Assembly (NCBI GenBank): GCA_021772595.1
Contig: JAJFLS010000412.1
Coordinates: 1 to 12,718, forward strand
DNA length: 12,718 nucleotides
Direction: 5' to 3'
From: Opitutales bacterium
GTDB lineage: Bacteria; Verrucomicrobiota; Verrucomicrobiia; Opitutales; Opitutaceae
In this document: positions 7,175 to 12,512 of the stretch, in pieces
How the letters are laid out: every line of letters starts with the position of its first letter
How positions within the stretch are numbered: the stretch's first letter is position 1
Notes under the pieces: generated by a model
Databases searched by the model: none
What the model was told of the DNA's origin: nothing
The model's input: only the letters and a program-made list of their open reading frames with translations
Position numbers and translations under genes: made by a program

Positions 7175-8272
7175 ATGATTACTTTCAAACAAGCGGGCTT
7201 TCTTTTTCTACTAATTTGGACGCAGGTTTGCGCTGCGTCCGCGGAATGGTATCGCGGGAACACGCATACGCACACCGTGCTGTGCGGGCACGCGGATTCT
7301 ACTCCTGAGGCAGTGACGAAGTGGTACCATGATCACGGATACAATTTTCTGATTTTAAGTGAGCACAACAAGTTTATCGATCCGAAAGACGTCGAAATGC
7401 CGGACAACCGACGCAGCGATTTCATTTTGATTCCCGGCGAAGAGATAACCGCTAAAGTAGGCGTTCATACGACTGCCATGAATATTCGCCATTTGATTTC
7501 ATGGGAGGATGGGGAAGAGGCGAAGGAGTCGGTCATTCAGATTCATGTCGACCGAACGCATCATGCCGGCGGACACCCAATACTCAACCATCCTCATGGT
7601 GGATCTCATCTAAATTCGAAGGACATACTGCCGGCAAGCGGCCTCCAAATGATGGAGGTTTATAATGCCAACACAAAGCGGAATAATCTCTTCAAGCGCA
7701 GAGCTCTCGATTATCCGTTAACGGCGGAAGGGCTTTGGGACGAGCTGCTCACCAAAGGGATGACCGTTTATGGGGTCGGGTCAGATGATGCCCATACTTT
7801 CAAATCGATCGGGCCGAATGAGTCGAACGCTGGCTTGGGATGGGTCATGGTTCGGGCGGATAGACTGGCTTCCGATGACATCACTCAAGCGATGCAGCGC
7901 GGCGATTTCTATGCGAGCAGCGGAGTCTATCTGAAAGTCTGCGATAAGGACGCCGGCGCCTATCGGGTCGAAGTGGATGAAGAGAGGACTCAGCAACAGT
8001 TGGCGGCATTGCCGGATTGGAGCGGAATAAGAGTCGAAGGCGAAGTCGAAGGGTATCGCATCGATTTCATTGGACCGCAGGGAGCGATCTTAAAGACGAT
8101 CCGCGGAAGCGAAGGAACATTCCAGCTCAAAGAGGCGCCGAAAGGCTACGTTCGCGCTCGTGTTGCCTTTACGCGAAAGGACCGAGTGAGGGGAATGGAA
8201 GCGCACTATGCCTGGGGCCAGCCGATATTTACCGACGGCCGAACCGAAAAAGAATCCCGGGGCATTCGTTGA
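7175..8272 (+). CDS. Exported PHP-domain metal-dependent hydrolase
   Basis: A 365-residue protein with an N-terminal signal peptide (hydrophobic 7-21, likely cleavage after ASA near residue 23) and a PHP (polymerase and histidinol phosphatase) domain. The usual metal ligands are visible in order: HTH (H31, H33), SEHN (E63, H64), GEE (E89/E90) with H98, NHPH (H139, H141) and GSDDAH (D204, D205, H207). Residues about 230-350 form a beta-rich C-terminal region typical of exported PHP proteins of Verrucomicrobiota and Planctomycetota. PHP enzymes are mostly phosphoesterases; the substrate here is unknown. Export, plus the neighbouring GDSL-DUF1080 and DUF1080 genes, hints at periplasmic degradation of an environmental substrate. 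The ATG at 7175 gives a good signal peptide but no strong Shine-Dalgarno site. Confidence 0.92.
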   Translation: MITFKQAGFLFLLIWTQVCAASAEWYRGNTHTHTVLCGHADSTPEAVTKWYHDHGYNFLILSEHNKFIDPKDVEMPDNRRSDFILIPGEEITAKVGVHTTAMNIRHLISWEDGEEAKESVIQIHVDRTHHAGGHPILNHPHGGSHLNSKDILPASGLQMMEVYNANTKRNNLFKRRALDYPLTAEGLWDELLTKGMTVYGVGSDDAHTFKSIGPNESNAGLGWVMVRADRLASDDITQAMQRGDFYASSGVYLKVCDKDAGAYRVEVDEERTQQQLAALPDWSGIRVEGEVEGYRIDFIGPQGAILKTIRGSEGTFQLKEAPKGYVRARVAFTRKDRVRGMEAHYAWGQPIFTDGRTEKESRGIR

Positions 8273-8278
8273 TTGCCT

Positions 8279-8301
8279 ACGCGACCAGCGGTCGCGTCTA
8301 C
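8279..8301 (-). repeat. GTAG-headed hairpin (type e)
   Basis: On the minus strand GTAG (8298-8301) abuts an 8-bp perfect stem, ACGCGACC and GGTCGCGT (8279-8286 with 8290-8297), with a 3-nt loop. It begins 6 bp after the PHP gene stop, so it may also protect the 3' end of that mRNA; there is no T-run. Confidence 0.75.
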
Positions 8302-8338
8302 AAAGAATGTTTGAAAAATCAGTTCGGCGAATCGTTAG

Positions 8339-8397
8339 AACGGGACGGCGCCCGTTCACTACCCTTTAGATAGGTAGCGTTCGGGCGCCGCCCCGAA
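8339..8397. repeat. Inverted pair of GTAG-headed hairpins (type f)
   Basis: The minus-strand unit 8339-8362 is GTAG, TG, AACGGG, 6-nt loop, CCCGTT. The plus-strand unit 8374-8397 is GTAG, CG, TTCGGG, 6-nt loop, CCCGAA. The GTAG heads face each other 11 nt apart. The two outer stem pairs differ between copies but stay complementary, so the hairpin rather than the sequence is conserved. A third copy is at 12331-12355. Confidence 0.8.
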
Positions 8398-8528
8398 TGT
8401 ATTTCCAATTATTAAGCACCCTCTAAGAAAAGACTCCTTGTTTGGTTGTTTTTCGTGATGCTCGTATCTAGCTTGATCGATTCGTTTCACGGCATCCGAA
8501 AGTCACTTCCCTCAGTCAACCAAATTCT

Positions 8529-9875
8529 ATGAATGCTTTCCTGAAAATCTTCTTTGCTCTGTGCGGTTTCGGTTTGGCCAGCGTCGCTTCGTTCGCAGAT
8601 CACCACGAGCTTTCCGACACGGAAAAGGCTAGTGTCGCTCTCCCGTCTACCTACGAAGGATTGCCAGGCGAAGGCCCGATTCGCGGACAACACGAGTGGT
8701 TCCAAAACGTTTGGACAGAGCGGCGCAGCTCATGGTTTCATAGCGTAGAGGCGGACCAAGGGGCGGTCGTATTTCTCGGAGATTCCATCACTCAGGGTTG
8801 GAAAGATCTCGCAGAAACCTTTCCCGGTCTCAAAACCGCCAACCGAGGAATCAGCGGCGACACCACCCGTGGAATGCTCATTCGCCTGCGGGAGGACGTC
8901 CTTGCGCTAAACCCATCCGGCGTCGTCATGCTCATGGGAACGAACGATCTCGGTGACGATGCGTCGGCCGAAGTGATCGCTGGCAACGTGCGGCTTATTT
9001 TGAATGCGCTGAAAACGAGCAATCCCGAAATGCCGGTGATCCTCTGCCGCGTATTTCCGAGTTCGCCGGAAAAGGATCGGAGCGCGGAGGACATCCAAGA
9101 AATAAACAATCGTCTCGCAGCGGTTGCCAAAGGAGATGAACGCATCACCGTTCTGGATACGTGGACGCTTTTCGCGAACGAGGAGGGGAATGCGAAAATC
9201 GAGGAGTTCCCGGATTTGCTTCATCCCAACGAGATTGGATACGCGAAGTGGGCAGCCGGGCTGAAACCTGTTTTCGCTACGCTGGGATTTATCGAAACTG
9301 ATGGGGATATTTTCGAGCCTGAGGAAGGGTTCGTAAGCCTTTTCAATGGAAGGAATCTCAATGGCTGGGGCTACCGCGTCACGCCACCACCGAACCCGAA
9401 CCGCAAGCGGAATCCCAACGCTCCCGTTCGGACTGTTATCACCGAGCCCGAAAATTTCTACGGACAAACGGTCAGCAGTGACGGACGCTACGCCGCGATC
9501 AACGGTCGACTGGTCGTTACGACTCCGACGGAAGGCCGTCGTATCCAGCAGCTTTGGACGACTCGTGATTTCGAAAACGACTTTACGCTCAAGTTGGAAT
9601 TCCGCGCTACTCCCAACGCGGACAGTGGCGTTTTCCTGCGAGGCAGGCAGTTGCAGTGCCGAGATTTTCCGCTTGCCGGTCCCTACAAGGAACTGAAGAA
9701 CTACAAGTCTCAGGACTGGAACGAGCTCGTCATTACGGTCAAAGGAAACATCGCCCATTGCGCGTGCAACGGTGAAGTGCTCGAAGCCGAATATGAAATC
9801 CCCGAATCCGGCCCTATGGGCCTAGAAGGCGACCGCGGCCAGATTGAGTACCGGCGAATCCGGATCAAGGAGTGA
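8529..9875 (+). CDS. Exported SGNH/GDSL hydrolase fused to a DUF1080 domain
   Basis: A 448-residue protein with a signal peptide (likely cleavage after SFA, residue 23). Residues about 50-255 form an SGNH hydrolase of the platelet-activating-factor acetylhydrolase-like type: block I GDSITQG (nucleophile S86), block II NRGISGD (G107), block III GTND (N139) and block V DLLHP (D229, H232). This family cleaves acyl or acetyl esters, often from carbohydrates. Residues about 267-448 are a DUF1080 (Pfam 3-keto-disaccharide hydrolase) jelly-roll domain, opening with GFVSLFNGRNLNGW and with DSGVFLRGRQ in the middle and GPMGLEGDRGQIEYRRIRI at the end. The fusion suggests an exported enzyme acting on an acylated glycan or glycoside. 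The start at 8529 gives a clean signal peptide, without a visible Shine-Dalgarno site. Two REP-like units lie upstream and repeats begin 9 bp after the stop. Confidence 0.93.
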   Translation: MNAFLKIFFALCGFGLASVASFADHHELSDTEKASVALPSTYEGLPGEGPIRGQHEWFQNVWTERRSSWFHSVEADQGAVVFLGDSITQGWKDLAETFPGLKTANRGISGDTTRGMLIRLREDVLALNPSGVVMLMGTNDLGDDASAEVIAGNVRLILNALKTSNPEMPVILCRVFPSSPEKDRSAEDIQEINNRLAAVAKGDERITVLDTWTLFANEEGNAKIEEFPDLLHPNEIGYAKWAAGLKPVFATLGFIETDGDIFEPEEGFVSLFNGRNLNGWGYRVTPPPNPNRKRNPNAPVRTVITEPENFYGQTVSSDGRYAAINGRLVVTTPTEGRRIQQLWTTRDFENDFTLKLEFRATPNADSGVFLRGRQLQCRDFPLAGPYKELKNYKSQDWNELVITVKGNIAHCACNGEVLEAEYEIPESGPMGLEGDRGQIEYRRIRIKE

Positions 9876-9883
9876 GGTGGGAT

Positions 9884-9912
9884 GAACCACGGAGGTCGCG
9901 GAGGATGGGAGG
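9884..9912 (+). repeat. CGGAG trimer repeat
   Basis: CGGAG, CGGAG and GGGAG follow each other at 9- and 8-nt spacing. They start 9 bp after the stop of the SGNH-DUF1080 gene. The layout is the same as the GCGAAG, CAGAT and CGGAT trimers but with another core word. Confidence 0.6.
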
Positions 9913-9930
9913 CGTGATCGAAGATTTTTT

Positions 9931-10018
9931 GCCCGCAGATTATCCAGATGAACGCAGATGGAGTAATTGTTTTTCACCCACGGATTTCGCGGATCTTCAC
10001 GGATGGAAAAAGGTAGGG
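9931..10018 (+). repeat. Composite CAGAT/CGGAT trimer repeat, copy 1
   Basis: Three CAGAT words at 9- and 10-nt spacing, a linker containing AGTAATTGTTTTT, then three CGGAT words at the same 9/10 spacing. The 88-nt unit recurs at 10182-10269 with two mismatches near the middle. Confidence 0.85.
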
Positions 10019-10033
10019 GCAGGCCTGCGTGCC
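10013..10033 (+). repeat. Possible GTAG-headed imperfect hairpin
   Basis: GTAG (10013-10016) precedes GGCA...TGCC (10018-10021 with 10030-10033) with partial inner pairing. It occupies the slot that holds the type b hairpin (10264-10295) in copy 2 of the cassette. The stem is weak, so confidence is low. Confidence 0.4.
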
Positions 10034-10054
10034 GGGCGTAGCAATTCGCCGAAT

Positions 10055-10078
10055 GTAGGAGCTTGCTTGCAGGCGATT
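10055..10078 (+). repeat. GTAG-headed hairpin (type g)
   Basis: GTAG (10055-10058), GA, GCTTGC, TT, GCAGGC (10069-10074), then GATT. One G-T pair interrupts the stem. The bases from 10065 to 10088 recur at 10321-10344 in copy 2 of the cassette, where the head is missing. Confidence 0.7.
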
Positions 10079-10128
10079 GTTCACCTGGGCTGCGACAAGG
10101 AGCGATGACAAAATTGCGAAAAAAAGGG

Positions 10129-10160
10129 TTCACGCGAAGCTGCGAAGACGCGAAGGATTT
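10129..10160 (+). repeat. GCGAAG trimer repeat, left arm of interrupted pair 1
   Basis: TTCAC followed by three GCGAAG words at exact 8-nt spacing, ending GGATTT. Its reverse complement, 31 of 32 bases, is at 10516-10546, 355 nt away. The same 32-nt sequence occurs at 10907 and 11099. Confidence 0.9.
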
Positions 10161-10181
10161 GAGAAGTAGGTTGAGGTTTTC

Positions 10182-10269
10182 GCCCGCAGATTATCCAGAT
10201 GAACGCAGATGGAGTAATTGTTTTTCGCCCTCGGATTTCGCGGATCTTCACGGATGGAAAAAGGTAGGG
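10182..10269 (+). repeat. Composite CAGAT/CGGAT trimer repeat, copy 2
   Basis: A direct repeat of 9931-10018 (86 of 88 bases identical by eye), shifted by 251 nt. It lies inside the interrupted GCGAAG pair 10129-10546 and is followed by a different GTAG hairpin than copy 1. Confidence 0.9.
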
Positions 10270-10295
10270 CTGATCCCGCGGGCGCGGGATCAGCC
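10264..10295 (+). repeat. GTAG-headed hairpin (type b), second copy
   Basis: GTAG (10264-10267) abuts a perfect 12-bp stem, GGCTGATCCCGC (10268-10279) and its complement (10284-10295), around a GGGC loop. The stem is the same as at 1472-1498; only the loop differs. Confidence 0.8.
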
Positions 10296-10318
10296 GTTAA
10301 GGCCTGGATGATCTACGG

Positions 10319-10382
10319 CTGCTTGCAGGCGATTGTTCACCTGGTTTATGACAAATAAAATCGCCTGCAAGCAGGCTCCTAC
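10319..10382. repeat. Inverted pair of type g units, one without its head
   Basis: The left arm 10319-10334 and right arm 10359-10374 are 16-nt perfect inverted repeats. The right unit (minus strand) is complete: GTAG (10379-10382), GA, GCCTGC, TT, GCAGGC, GATT. The left unit keeps the stem and tail but its GTAGGA head is replaced by unrelated bases. Confidence 0.75.
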
Positions 10383-10457
10383 AAATTCCCCATATTCGAA
10401 CCTTTTTTCCGCGGTTTGTCTCGGCGTAGCAGTGCGTAGACGGAAGCGAAAACTTAT

Positions 10458-10472
10458 TTCCTGACGCAGGAA
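10458..10472. repeat. Short perfect hairpin
   Basis: TTCCTG and CAGGAA flank ACG within the extra segment (about 10383-10490) that distinguishes the second repeat cassette from the first. No GTAG head is seen; its role is unknown. Confidence 0.5.
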
Positions 10473-10515
10473 GGAACTAGCGAACGGCAGAGAGCGATGA
10501 CAAAAATCAAATTTG

Positions 10516-10546
10516 AAATCTTCGCGTCTTCGCAGCTTCGCGTGAA
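10516..10546 (-). repeat. GCGAAG trimer repeat, right arm of interrupted pair 1
   Basis: Reverse complement of the unit at 10129-10160 with one base missing next to the tail. Together they bracket a cassette carrying the CAGAT/CGGAT composite and two hairpin types. Confidence 0.88.
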
Positions 10547-10587
10547 TCAATGAGGTTGGGGCTCGGATTAGATATCATACCGTGCAC

Positions 10588-10621
10588 AAAAAAAGAGGAC
10601 CGATTTGCATCGGTCCTTTTT
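10588..10621. terminator. Bidirectional-looking rho-independent terminator
   Basis: A perfect 8-bp stem, GGACCGAT (10597-10604) and ATCGGTCC (10609-10616), with a TTGC loop. Read on the minus strand it is followed by TC and a run of T (from the seven A at 10588-10594), 15 bp after the stop of the small lysine-rich gene. On the plus strand five T follow. It is the best terminator in the window. Confidence 0.88.
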
Positions 10622-10635
10622 GATGGAGAAGGCGC

Positions 10636-10731
10636 TCAACCCTTCTTGGCGCGCTTGGCCTCTTTCTTTTCCTTAAGGGTCTTTTGGGGAGCCTTCTTTT
10701 TCTCTTTCTTTGCGTCTCTTGATTTGGCCAT
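10636..10731 (-). CDS. Small lysine-rich basic protein (31 residues)
   Basis: ATG at 10731 to TGA at 10636 encodes a 31-residue, highly basic protein: it begins MAKSRDAKKEKKKAP, has QKTLKEKKEAKRAKKG at its end, and contains 14 lysines plus two arginines. It has no hydrophobic segment or cysteine and is probably unstructured or a single helix, a composition suited to nucleic-acid or ribosome binding (inference). Support for a real gene is a strong terminator 15 bp after the stop on the same strand and a coherent charged composition in this frame. AGGG about 18 nt upstream is a poor Shine-Dalgarno candidate. It is too short for ordinary gene callers. Tiny lysine-rich proteins beginning MAKSRDAKKE-like seem familiar from Verrucomicrobiota and Bacteroidota, but I cannot verify that here. 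Confidence 0.72.
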   Translation of the reverse strand: MAKSRDAKKEKKKAPQKTLKEKKEAKRAKKG

Positions 10732-10829
10732 GTCGGGTTGTGGTTATTCCCTCATCATTTCGGGAAGATTGAAGAGACTGTAGATGGTCGCGGCCTGGGA
10801 ATCAATACCAAGATTTCTTCGGAACCGCT

Positions 10830-10853
10830 AATTCACGCGAATAGACTCGAATG
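10830..10853 (+). repeat. Degenerate CGAAT repeat
   Basis: ATTCACGCGAAT then CTCGAATG places two CGAAT words 10 nt apart, in the same TTCAC-led layout as the GCGAAG trimers. The third unit is not recognisable. This is weak evidence on its own. Confidence 0.4.
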
Positions 10854-10906
10854 AGAGTAGTGGAGTTTGCGAAGCAATCGTTGGGGGTAAGATTGCGATA
10901 AAAGGA

Positions 10907-11003
10907 TTCACGCGAAGCTGCGAAGACGCGAAGGATTTAAGAAGTTGGAGTTGGGAGTGCCTGAAATTGTCTTACCCTTCGCGGCTTCGCAGCTTCGCGT
11001 GAG
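10907..11003. repeat. 97-nt GCGAAG inverted-pair element A
   Basis: The left arm 10907-10938 is TTCAC plus three GCGAAG words at 8-nt spacing plus GGATTT. The right arm 10977-11003 is the reverse complement of the trimer with one word changed. A 38-nt spacer separates them. Total length and spacer length equal those of element B at 11099-11195 although the spacer sequences differ beyond the first ten bases or so. Confidence 0.9.
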
Positions 11004-11039
11004 TCGAATGGCCCATGGCCAACCGGATTCATTTGATTT

Positions 11040-11063
11040 GTAGGAGCGGGTTTATCGCGCGAT
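11040..11063 (+). repeat. Decayed GTAG-headed unit (type d)
   Basis: GTAGGAGCGGGTTTAT matches the units at 7053 and 7134, but the distal stem reads CGCGC instead of CCCGC, so the hairpin is broken. It is a solitary copy lying between the two 97-nt elements. Confidence 0.75.
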
Positions 11064-11098
11064 TCAGGAATTTCTAAGAATGCGTCAATGGAAGAAGT

Positions 11099-11195
11099 TT
11101 CACGCGAAGCTGCGAAGACGCGAAGGATTTGAGGAAGTGATTTAGGGAATTCGAATTATACGATTTTTCTTCGCGTCTTTGCGGCTTCGCGTGAG
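11099..11195. repeat. 97-nt GCGAAG inverted-pair element B
   Basis: The left arm 11099-11130 is identical to those at 10129 and 10907. The right arm 11169-11195 is a near reverse complement with two changes in the trimer. The spacer is 38 nt, the same as in element A. Confidence 0.9.
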
Positions 11196-11297
11196 TCGGT
11201 TGCGTTTGTCGTGTGGTTGTTGTTTTGTGCTCCTTGGGTTCAATGCCCCGAAGCTCTAGACAGGGCGTAACGGCGTGAAGCCTGTTGCTCGGTTTTG

Positions 11298-11337
11298 GTA
11301 GGGAGGACCGGCTCTGTACCGGCTCGGTCCTCCCTAC
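11298..11337. repeat. Long perfect palindrome with GTAG heads at both ends (type h)
   Basis: GTAG (11298-11301) plus GGAGGACCG (11302-11310) pairs perfectly with 11325-11337, which ends in CTAC; one further G-C pair extends it. The 14-nt loop contains ACCGGCT, also found at the left stem edge. It lies 29 bp past the stop of the minus-strand DUF1080 gene and may serve as its 3' end structure. Confidence 0.8.
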
Positions 11338-11366
11338 CTTCAGAAGTGCTCTGCTTGGGCGGGTCC

Positions 11367-12128
11367 TTAGTCGAGCTCTTTGACCTTGATGTTGCGGCAG
11401 CGGACTTTGCCTTCCTTTCCGGAATGTACTTGGAGGCTGAAAAAGCCTTTCAAGTATTCGTCGTTGGTCCAATGGGCGGCGGGCACGCCGTTTATCCAGG
11501 TTTTGACGACTTTGCCTTCGGCTTTGATGGTCATGCGATTCCAGCCGTCGCGGTCGATCGCGTTGCGAGCTTCTTCGTGGGCATTGAGCCAGAGAGGATA
11601 ATACCAGCCGCCGCACGATTGACCATAAATGCCGCCGGACCAGAAACGCTTCTTAGAATCGGCTTCCATCTCGGCTTGCGGACCAAAGACCGTTTTCGAG
11701 CCATCTTTTCCGTCCTTGACCTGGCCACGGAACATAAAGCCGGTGTTGCCATCGACTACCCATTTCACCTCGGCGGTGAAAATGAAATCGGTGTAGTCGT
11801 CTTTAAGGGTAGAGAGGTAGGTGCTCGGCGATGCTGGGACAGTCGTGCCGACGATGCTTTTGCCTTTCGCTTCGAAAGTGCAATGGCCCCCGAGGGGAGT
11901 CCAGCCGTCGAGATTCTTACCATTGTACAAGCTGACGAAGCCCGTTTTCAGATCGGGCTCCGAATCGGTATTGATCAGCATCTTTTCCGGCACGGGAACA
12001 TTCTCCTGCTTCTCGTACGCCGCGATCCATTTCTGCTGGCTCTCGGAGATCTGGTTATCCGAAGCGCCAAAAATCTGGCCAAGCGATAAAGTGAGCAGGG
12101 AAGCGGCGAGCAATCGTTTCGTTTTCAT
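11367..12128 (-). CDS. Exported DUF1080 (3-keto-disaccharide hydrolase-like) protein
   Basis: A 253-residue secreted or periplasmic protein. The start at 12128 is chosen over an in-frame ATG at 12155 because it begins a clean signal peptide, MKTKRLLAASLLTLSLGQIF, with cleavage near GA at 21-22. A short helical linker (about 28-50) is followed by one DUF1080 jelly-roll domain (about 62-253): GFVSLYNGKNLDGW opening strand, DYTDFIFTAEVKWVVDGNTGFMFRGQ, an insertion RFWSGGIYGQSCGGWYYPLW, DGWNRMTIKAEGKVVKTWINGVPAAHW, and GFFSLQVHSGKEGKVRCRNIKVKEL. The family includes 3-keto-glycoside cleaving enzymes; many members are uncharacterised and some act as sugar-binding domains. The leader contains overlapping hairpins (see 12133-12166). 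Its domain also occurs fused to the esterase at 8529-9875, so both may act on one glycan pathway. Confidence 0.92.
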   Translation of the reverse strand: MKTKRLLAASLLTLSLGQIFGASDNQISESQQKWIAAYEKQENVPVPEKMLINTDSEPDLKTGFVSLYNGKNLDGWTPLGGHCTFEAKGKSIVGTTVPASPSTYLSTLKDDYTDFIFTAEVKWVVDGNTGFMFRGQVKDGKDGSKTVFGPQAEMEADSKKRFWSGGIYGQSCGGWYYPLWLNAHEEARNAIDRDGWNRMTIKAEGKVVKTWINGVPAAHWTNDEYLKGFFSLQVHSGKEGKVRCRNIKVKELD

Positions 12129-12132
12129 GGGT

Positions 12133-12166
12133 AATCGCGATTCTGGGGTGAACACCCGCTTGCGGG
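12133..12166 (-). promoter_or_regulatory. Overlapping hairpins and palindrome in the DUF1080 leader
   Basis: On the minus strand CCCGC-AA-GCGGG (12155-12166) and GGGTG-TT-CACCC (12146-12157) share three bases, so they cannot both form. Just downstream is the perfect 10-bp palindrome AATCGCGATT (12133-12142), 4 nt before the chosen ATG. It could be an operator or alternate leader fold; that is inference from position only. Confidence 0.35.
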
Positions 12167-12197
12167 CGAACTAATTTTTATCTGTGCGACGAAAGGG

Positions 12198-12229
12198 TTC
12201 ACGCGAAGCCGCGAAAACGCGAAGGGATT
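12198..12229 (+). repeat. Solitary GCGAAG trimer repeat
   Basis: TTCAC then GCGAAG, GCGAAA, GCGAAG at 8-nt spacing then GGATT. No inverted partner is found between here and the window end, unlike the other three left arms. Confidence 0.85.
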
Positions 12230-12254
12230 GAGGAGTAGCGAATATAATTGGGAC

Positions 12255-12288
12255 GGAGCGTCAGCGGAGATGGCGGAGCAATGTGGAG
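12255..12288 (+). repeat. GGAG tetramer repeat at about 10-nt spacing
   Basis: GGAG occurs at 12255, 12266, 12275 and 12285, three of them preceded by C. The spacing (11, 9, 10 nt) is near one helical turn. It belongs by layout with the CGGAG repeats at 9884 and 12484. Confidence 0.5.
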
Positions 12289-12330
12289 AGGATGAGTTGC
12301 TAACTCGACCATTTTTGATCGTTCGGAAAG

Positions 12331-12355
12331 GTAGAGTTTCGGGCGCCGTCCCGAA
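12331..12355 (+). repeat. GTAG-headed hairpin (type f), third copy
   Basis: GTAG (12331-12334), AGT, TTCGGG, loop CGCCGT, CCCGAA (12350-12355). The stem matches the unit at 8374-8397 and the loop matches the other copy at 8339-8362. Confidence 0.75.
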
Positions 12356-12431
12356 CCTTTTGATGGCGAGGGATTCTTTAACAACGCTCTCTGCATTCGC
12401 TGGATCCGCTCGCTAGACTCGCGGCCATGAT

Positions 12432-12454
12432 CCCATCCCGCTGAGCGGGATGGG
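12432..12454. repeat. Perfect 11-bp palindrome without GTAG head
   Basis: CCCATCCCGCT (12432-12442) and AGCGGGATGGG (12444-12454) around a single G. The inner ATCCCGCT word is shared with type b hairpins, but neither flank carries GTAG. Confidence 0.6.
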
Positions 12455-12483
12455 GCAGGATTGATTAATCTTTTGGGTTTTTA

Positions 12484-12512
12484 AAACCACCGAGATCACA
12501 GAGGAACGGAGT
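12484..12512 (+). repeat. CCGAG/CAGAG/CGGAG trimer repeat
   Basis: Three C-N-GAG words at 9- and 8-nt spacing after AACCAC, the same leader as at 9884. A degenerate second copy (CTGAG, ACGAG, CGGAG) is at 12631-12655. Confidence 0.6.

Larger units (their letters stand above)
10732..11366. other. Gene-less repeat-rich stretch
   Basis: These 635 bp hold the two complete 97-nt GCGAAG elements, a decayed type d unit, a long GTAG palindrome and a degenerate CGAAT repeat, each listed separately. No supportable coding region was found; open frames crossing it are arginine/serine-rich products of the repeats. Confidence 0.65.

Noticed and set aside
8907..9758. 283-residue minus-strand open frame
   Set aside because: It lies wholly inside the SGNH-DUF1080 gene, which has intact catalytic blocks; the antisense product is arginine-rich and unrecognisable.
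9931..10546. CRISPR-like array from the repeated 88-nt units
   Set aside because: Only two long copies exist, spacing is irregular, spacers contain hairpins and other repeats, and no cas gene is present.
10550..10783. 77-residue plus-strand open frame with a phenylalanine-rich stretch
   Set aside because: It is antisense to the lysine-rich miniprotein (TTC/TTT against GAA/AAA codons) and runs through the terminator, so its apparent hydrophobicity is an artefact.
11295..12089. 264-residue plus-strand open frame
   Set aside because: It is the complement of the DUF1080 gene, whose reverse strand reads a signal peptide and conserved domain blocks; the plus-strand product matches no family.
12228..12416. 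62-residue plus-strand frame near the window end
   Set aside because: It runs through the GGAG repeat and the type f hairpin, so the frame comes from repeat DNA.
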